Below, piece by piece: positions 57,669 through 64,000 of a stretch of 64,000 bases of DNA. This DNA is from Iris pallida. Its lineage: Eukaryota > Streptophyta > Magnoliopsida > Asparagales > Iridaceae. Numbering within the stretch: the first letter of the stretch is position 1; every line of letters begins with the position of its first letter. Under the pieces are notes generated by a model. The model was not told the origin of the DNA and did no database searches. It worked only from the letters and a program-made list of their open reading frames with translations. The stretch covers positions 951,529 through 1,015,528 of the forward strand of contig JANAVB010005598.1 in the NCBI GenBank assembly GCA_029216955.1, given 5' to 3'. The position numbers and the translations under genes were made by a program.

Positions 57669-57813
57669 CTATCATAGGTGGAGCCACGGCCGGGTTAGGG
57701 TTTCGTGGTGGTGATGACGACTGAGTAGAAGTCTTCACATGGTCGGTCGACGAGGAATCAATGGCTGGTTTCTTCCCCTTGCTGCCGGCGGCGGATGATT
57801 TTTTAGGGGCCAA
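57669..57813 (-). pseudogene. B antisense gene, exon 1, start codon changed
   Basis: Reads APKKSSAAGSKGKKPA, then NPNPAVAPPMI, clearly homologous to A exon 1. The ATG of A is TTG here (57811-57813), so translation would need a non-AUG start or the Met within PPMI. Splice phase to exon 2 is the same as in A (one base of a Val codon). Confidence 0.7.
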
Positions 57814-57892
57814 CAGATCAGAGTTTCGATGAAAGAAAAGGCAAAGAGATTCAAGAAGATGAGTAAAAGTATTTTCTCTCTCTAAAAAGGTC

Positions 57893-57900
57893 TATTTATA
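57893..57900 (-). promoter_or_regulatory. TATA box of B antisense gene
   Basis: TATAAATA on the minus strand, 80 bp before the start position, followed by a pyrimidine/purine-rich GAGAGAGAAAA leader. It shows that the antisense gene has its own promoter between the polypurine tract and exon 1. Confidence 0.7.
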
Positions 57901-58064
57901 GAGAGATTCAAAACCGACTGTTGGACATCCCTATGATTACGCTGACTGTTGGATATCCCCGCCCTTACGCGAATGACTGTTGCGTATCCCGAATTTTGCG
58001 CTCAGCAAATCTCAACTTTTACGCTTTTGTTCAAAGTGTTTCAAATTTTGGAGACATTTGAAAA

Positions 58065-58079
58065 CATTGAAGGGGGTCT
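58065..58079 (+). other. Polypurine tract of element B
   Basis: CATTGAAGGGGGTCT immediately precedes the 3' LTR. Confidence 0.88.
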
Positions 58080-59175
58080 TGTAGGAGCGTAAAAAGTGCT
58101 TCAAAGAAAGAGTCATCTCATTCATAAGTGGCCCGCTTTACGCCTAACAGAGCGGGTAATTTCTTTACGCCCAAGACAAGGCTAATTGTATTACGCCTAA
58201 GAAGATTAGCCTTTTTACGCTTAGGTATACACCGGTGATTTTACGCCAAGGACTGAGCAGCCTCTTTCACGCTGGACAAAAGCTGTCAAATCTCGCATTT
58301 AATGCAGACTTTGACATGAAGATATCAATGATGGCATTTACCACAGGATTCAATGGAATTTGTCTCATACAAAGACCATTGTTGTCGTTTATAGAGATCG
58401 AGCTACTTTACGCTCACTGAATGGTTTCTTTTACGCACGGGGTTTTACACGAGTCCTTATGCTCATAAGAAACAATGTGTGCGTGAAGTCTATTTGAGCC
58501 ATTTTACGCTCAAGGTTATTCGATAACCACTTTACGCTGGAAACCTATGACAGAGCTAGTTTACGCTCATCTTTTTACGCTCGATTCGTTCTGGCCAGTT
58601 TGGAACGTGGTGTACCTGCGTGGTCTTCATGCCACCTATTTCGAAGAACGTGTGTACATGTATCCTATTCTTACTGAAATGATGGGACACGTGTCAGCAT
58701 ATACAGAGGATGATTCTGATCGTGGAGGGCAGTTGTTAGCATAAAGACAGATGTTGAGGCTCTTTTACACAGGAAAGCCCCAGTCTATAAATAGACTCAT
58801 TTTTCTCATACACACAGACAGACAGGGAGAGACAGGAGAGAATACAGAGATCAGAGCTTCGAGATTTTGATTCTCTAGAGCATCCTTCTTCAACTTTTCT
58901 TCTAGAACAAAGTGAAGCAAAGCAGGAAAGCATTCGGCCTCGCCATCAGTGCCCAAGTGCGTCGATACCTTTCTGGTGCATTAGTTCTTCCAAGTTGTTC
59001 TACTTCAAGCAGTGATCTTCATCATCATCATATGGTCCAAGGAACAAAGTGATCGTTTACGAATCAGACTTCCATAGCAATACTTTTCCAGAATCAAATT
59101 TGTTCTTTTCGTACTTTTTTTCTTGTTTTTGTTTTCAAAAGCCAATTCCTCCAAGGCATTTTGTTAATCGAAACA
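58080..59175 (+). mobile_element. Element B 3' LTR
   Basis: 1,096 bp, starting TGTAGGAGCG and ending CGAAACA. It differs from the 5' LTR mainly by transitions (for example CCCGC for CCCAC, TTACAC for TTACGC), consistent with a fairly recent insertion. Confidence 0.93.
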
Positions 59176-59180
59176 ACCCA

Positions 59181-61579
59181 TAGGCTATCTATACATATCA
59201 CCACACATTACATATATATACATATACATTACATACATAGGTATACATCCTATACATAAACTATATTTAGAAGACTAGGAAAAATATACATATATAGAGA
59301 GAGAGAGAGAAGACTGTGTGTGAGTGATCATGAAACAATGTATGTGTGTGAGCAACATTGGTGTGTATGTGTGTGACAGGTGAACACTAGATAGCAATGT
59401 GTGTGAACATGGATGAAAAGTGGACTGTGATATAAACTCAGTTTCCATTACAACTAAATCTCAGGTTTAGAAGAACAACCACTGAAATAAAAGAAGAAAA
59501 TCAATTCAAATATACACAATTGAACCCACCCAATAGTCAATAACCTATTCTCAGGTAATGGACAGAAATGAGCCCCAACCTCATCCCTTTCCAGTTTACA
59601 AAATCTGGAAACAAGGATTCGAATCCTCAAATTCAATTCCCTTCCCAACAGTTCAGTATGACAGTTTTCAGGCCTACTATTTCAAAACCCCATTTGAAGT
59701 CGATTCACAACCAAACAACCCCAAATTCATACCATAGCTAGACTACATATAGGAGAACTGATTTAGGAGCTAAAACCAATATGTAACAGTATTAAATAGG
59801 TCTAAAATTGATGGCAAAGTTCAACATATATAAAGTAGAAAAATCAGTAAACTAACATCAAGTTTCAGAATTTACATTTCAGGCCAACCTTCTCAATGCC
59901 AAACCCAATTTTCCACAACACCAAACGACCCAAAAATCAATACACAATTAGACTAATAATAGGAGAATTATATTTAGAAACTAAACCATCATTTAATCAG
60001 TATTAATTGGGTTTAAACAGGTGTACCAAATCGTATTCAGAACTGGAATTTCTCAGGTTTCAAAGTATCAGAAAATTGGGCATTTCGAGAATTCACAAGT
60101 CAAAACAATGTAAAATACAAAAACAGAGGTTGGTAGTGTATAAACACAACATATATGTGTCCTACAACCTGTTCGTGTCCACCAAGATGGACACAAATGT
60201 GTCCAAACACGAACAACACTAAACAGTGCACACACAGACACTGTGTAGACCACAGGCTCGTACGTGTGTGCACGCGTGTCGTGCACATGACACAGGCCAA
60301 ACTAGGCCTCGTGCTTGCACACACGTGTACCCCTATACTAGGGATAGGTCTAGGTCAACCTGTACAGTGTCCTAGTGTGTCGTGTCTGACGCTACACCGC
60401 CGTATCAGTGTCAATTAATTTATAGTGCACAGACAGTGCAATACACGTGCACGGTTGATTCCTCCTTCGACACGACACGGGGACACGTGGGACTTGACAC
60501 GTGGTGTGTCAGCCAGTGCCCCATGGCTCGTGTCAAGTTTCACGTGTCCTAGAGGCGTGTCGTGTCCTCTACAGGCCCCGAATGGTAGGGGAACACTGTA
60601 GCGCACGCGCAAGCTTGTGCGGCGCATGTCCAATCAATGAATCCGATACAAAGAAACAAAATAAGCACCACAGAAGATCAGAGACCAATAAACAATAATA
60701 AATCTAAATTTCCTATTTAAAATATTGCACAACCGAGATCGAAATGCCCTCAGTGGCATTTCGACAAACACCTAGGCTACAGTCATGATACGTGTCCAAA
60801 TGGATACGAAACTTAGGATACCCGACACAAAACCTATACTGATACTTAGGGGACTCCTAGGGCTCCCTAATGATGAAGACAAAACAAAATTTCATGGAGA
60901 TTTGAGAGAGTTACCTAAGCTTGAACTTCTCAAGAAAACCCCTCTTTGTGAGATCCTCTCTTGATGTCCCAATCAAATTAAAACAACCTCAAACTGAGAT
61001 GAGACCTTAGCAACAGCAAGAATAGTCATATTAGGATCTAATGGAATGAATTAGAAAGAAAAAGTAAGAGGAAAGGAGTTCTAGGAATTAAAATATCATA
61101 GAAACTAACCTTTCTAAAACTTGAGCCTTCCTAAGAAAGAGGCAACCCTAGATTTTAGGAGGGGTTTTATAGTGGGGGAATCCCAATGAGGATAGGGATG
61201 GCCGACCAAGTGGGTCTAGGGATTAGGGTTTGCTAAATTTTGGGCTTTGGGCCAAGTTACATAGGCTATGGTTGAATTGATTAATAAGGACTCTAAATCA
61301 TAAGCCATGACTTATGACTTTCTAATTTCTATTACTAATTAGGTTCTAATGACCAAACCAAGGATTAGGCTAGGTTAGACTTGAGTCATATATCCTAACC
61401 AAGTCCATACTAACTAGGGTTAGCTCCTAGGTTGGTCTACATGGGTCCAAACTAGCCAAAATCAATCTAGTCCAAACAATTCCAAAATAATTCCCAAAAA
61501 TTCTAATAAATTCTAATAAATTTAAATTACTCCAAAAAAATGACAAAAATACCCTCACACTAGAAATGTGGTAGTGACA
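59181..61579. other. Right part of element C LTR
   Basis: Continuation of C after B. TG-rich at 59280-59410, GTGTC/GACAC-dense at 60155-60570, a TTTTATAGTG promoter-like site near 61165, then AT-rich to the GTGACA end. ORFs here (59454-59648, 60155-60418, 60415-60633) are not recognised and are probably chance. Confidence 0.7.
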
Positions 61580-63960
61580 GACATGGTTAGAGATTATCTC
61601 CTGTCTGTATTTGTCCATGCCACCTATCCCCGACAGATGCTGTGGAACCTGACTTCCAGTAGTCATGGTAGGCCCGGCAGAATCATCTTCAAGAGGGATA
61701 GAGCCAATGACATGGGCTACCACATCAGTGCTCCTAGCGGTGGTGTCGTCTCTTTCTCCGGTCTGTTACCTGGATTCACTCCGAGTGAAGATTCAGCTCT
61801 GATCCAGCCGGTCCAGACCCAAATGTTCATTAAAAAGTTCATAAGGGCTCTAGTATTATATCCTCAGGCCAACCCTAGGCTACCCGGGTAGCTGACGCCT
61901 TATAACCAGAACTAGATCCAGCTTAGTGCTTGGATCATGAAGAATTTCAAGACAGAGTTAGAAGCCATTGGCCTTTATGAAGCGGTAGCTTTTACAAGCC
62001 AGGGTATACCGATGAACAGTAACCTGTTCTTGGCATTGATGGAGTTGTATATAAGTTCAACCTGAACTTTTGCAACCCCATTGGGTGAGATAGGTCTTGT
62101 CCTGTACGAGATGCAATTCATATCGAAGATGCCGATGGATGAAGCGCCATATGAAGAATATGTTCCCTCCAATCAGGAATTAGCAAAAATCAGAGAGAAA
62201 AATCCTCCATTAGTTGAGGTCTACCAAGAGCTTATGTGCCATTACTTAATTTGCACCAATATGTATGACAGTGGGTCTCACTTGGCATATACTACTAAAT
62301 GGACAACTTTTCTATTCTACCATGAGAATAGGATAGCCAAGAACGAGAATGGGATATTTCAAGAAAACAAGGCTCCTACCATCAACCCGTTTTCAATAAT
62401 CCCTTCAGATCTGATCAATGGTTTAATGATCTCATATAAGTCTCCGGATCAGTATCTGTCCAAAAAGACCGAAAACATCCCTGCGGGGACTGAAACCTTG
62501 AGCCACCTGAGGCATGGTAGCCAGAAGATCTCGATGGAAGCCTTGCAGACAGGCTTTCTATCTCTGTGGCTGCGGAGATGGGTTGTGCCCCGGATCAGCA
62601 CAGTAGACAAAATTCACCGAAACGTACTGTGGCCGGCAGTACGTTTGGTATTCAAGGTCAGAATCAACCTGCTATCGACGATGGTGTGCCGAATAAATGC
62701 AGGTTTGAGAACCTTTGGTGAGCAACTAATCAACAACGCTCCTCACCGAAAGGATTTTCCTGGTTAGAGATGCCCTACACTTATTTGATGGGCTGGCTAC
62801 TGCATCACAACTGCAGTTTATTGCCACCGGGCCCTGGAGATAATGCGAAGGTCTTCCTCCATAAATTCAACAAACCCACATGGACTTCAACTACTGTGGC
62901 AGACACCCGAGCAGTACTGAATTATTCACACGGTTGGAACTTCTTCTGCACAAGACCACAAGTTCCAGCCGACTGCCTCGGTGTACAGTTTGAAGATAGA
63001 AGTGAAGGGGGACTTCATTGCCTGTGCCAGTTTTTAAATGGCTAATGTGTATCAGACCCTCCCATCTGATGTACAGGAATGAAGACAACTGTACGTTCGA
63101 ACCGCATCTACCAAGTCGGTTCGCTCGCCAGTTTGGGTATGACCAACTTCATGTTGGTAATCCCTCCACTAGCTTCTACCTTTATGGGAAGCTAATTGAT
63201 GGTGCGAGAGCCTGGAGATATTTTAGCAAGGCTCGTACCGGTGCAAAATTCTGAGTATCGACTGCTACCAGCACAACCAAGCTACATATACTTTATATGT
63301 ATGCTCGTTTTTATGCATCCATCCGTTCCTTCGCCCATGGCTACAACCTGAAGGGGAGTCTTAGATGGCCCAAAGAAGGGAATGCTGAAGAGCCAGTCAG
63401 GGTATTTCCAGAGATACCCGATGATACTGCTGTTCCAGATGAGTATCTGGAAGTAATCCCTACGGGAGTTGGGGAAAAAGCTGTGGGACCTATTATCATT
63501 GGAAAAACCCAAAAACGAAAATCAAGTGCAGCTGTTACCCTTCCAGAGAAAGCCCTCCCAAAAAAGAAAAAGAAGGTTACTGTTAAAGGGCCTTTTAGAC
63601 AGAGATCCGCTACCCGAGAGAGCGACACTCCAGTCGAAGAGCCGTAACATGTTGCATCTTTTTCAACTCATCTTGGAGAAGGTTCTTCGGCGTCTCAACC
63701 GGCAACATCAACAGAAGGTGTGGGGGTCCTTTCTCCTAGACGTCTCAGCTCATCACTTCATCTGTCTTTGCCACCAAAGACACAAGCTACTGAGGAGGCT
63801 GCCCCTACACATACTGTTGATCGAGAGCTCATCCTATCAGATGAACCAGCTCTGGCCTTCGATGATGATGACTGGGATGGGGACTATGACTCGTACTTGG
63901 CACGTCTGTCACCTACTCCAGCTAAATATAAATTATACAAAATCTATACAAAATTATGAT
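61580..63960 (+). pseudogene. A antisense ORF, exon 2 third block, decayed
   Basis: Co-linear with B from DMVRDY to an acidic FDDDDWDGDYD end. Stops lie at 61889-61891, 61913-61915, 62063-62065, 63252-63254 and 63645-63647, the first two at positions where Trp is expected. Frame changes occur near 62765 and 63015. Segments such as KVRINLLSTMVCRINAGLRT remain very close to B. The gene is dead in A, and its C-terminal exon and the gag-pro of A must lie to the right of the window. Confidence 0.88.
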
Positions 63961-64000
63961 TTTTGTATATTAACTTATTTTGTTTAATTTTTGTAGGTGT

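Larger units (their letters stand above)
45786..59175 (+). mobile_element. Element B: non-autonomous Tat/Ogre-like retroelement
   Basis: 13,390 bp with LTRs of 1,094 and 1,096 bp that differ at roughly 20-25 positions by eye. Flanks ACGCA (45781-45785) and ACCCA (59176-59180) are a 5-bp duplication with one change. Order: LTR, PBS, upstream ORF, gag, protease with G-patch motifs, a stem-loop array, then a spliced gene on the opposite strand, polypurine tract, LTR. No reverse transcriptase, RNase H or integrase frame is present, so it would need a helper. Extra antisense ORFs are known from the Tat lineage of Ty3-gypsy, which supports that placement. Confidence 0.88.
44153..61579. mobile_element. 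Element C: solo gypsy LTR, split by element B
   Basis: The ends are TGTCAC at 44153 and GTGACA at 61579, a perfect 6-bp inverted repeat, flanked by a perfect target duplication GACAT (44148-44152 and 61580-61584). After removing B it is about 4.0 kb. It is related along most of its length to the D LTR (same order: GTACGAGAACG start, palindromes, W-boxes, GTGTC block, TATA-like site, AT-rich end). It has no internal region, so it is a solo LTR. Confidence 0.85.

Noticed and set aside
60155..60698. Short ORFs with Cys and His residues
   Set aside because: They follow the GTGTC/GACAC motif composition in element C; no motif spacing matches a zinc finger.

Overview
This window is nuclear DNA from a flowering plant with a repeat-rich genome. 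The evidence is plant-type CACTA transposons with TNP2 and DUF4216/DUF4218-like genes, Ty1-copia and Ty3-gypsy (Tat/Ogre-like and Tekay/Del-like) LTR retroelements, a plant-mobile-domain gene and a phenylalanine ammonia-lyase (PAL) fragment. The GC-rich PAL fragment mildly suggests a monocot, but the species cannot be named. I see no intact host gene, no tRNA or rRNA gene and no CRISPR.

Layout. 1-4.5 kb is AT-rich non-coding DNA with a hAT-type MITE (1574-2128) and a C-rich/G-rich foldback (2958-3710). 4.5-12.8 kb is decayed Ty1-copia material (PBS at 4967; LTR 9901-10219; gag remnant to 11.2 kb), split by a 4.5-kb solo gypsy LTR (5307-9786, TSD AAAAC) that carries long TA/AC microsatellites. 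13474-22437 is a complete-ended CACTA element (TSD CGA) with disabled TNP2 and TnpA-like genes on the minus strand. 22.4-27.1 kb is a plant-mobile-domain pseudogene interrupted by a second, non-autonomous CACTA (24293-26032, TSD TTT) that carries a LINE fragment. At 27153 a third CACTA end begins, followed by a PAL fragment.

30.5-64 kb is a four-element nest. Outer element A is Tat-like, lies in reverse orientation and has its 3' LTR at 30476-31587. Its antisense ORF (aORF) reads on the plus strand in three blocks: 31868-32643, 43925-44152 and 61580 to about 63960. The blocks are separated by D (32644-43924, two 4.8-kb LTRs around 1.7 kb) and C (44153-61579, a solo LTR with TSD GACAT). C is itself split by B (45786-59175), a young relative of A. 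B has a sense gag-pro region, no recognisable reverse transcriptase, RNase H or integrase, and an antisense gene with its own TATA box and introns.

How it works together. B looks like a parasitic retroelement that would need RT/IN from a relative. Its gag-pro frame is broken, while its antisense 912-codon exon is open. The most unusual signal is a set of tandem stem-loops in which a constant loop is flanked by arms that differ between units but stay complementary. These occur between the convergent genes of B (52547-52863) and in the solo LTR at 5847-6181. Simpler palindrome arrays occur in the aORF intron (TACGC...GCGTA) and in the C and D LTRs (CCCAT..ATGGG).
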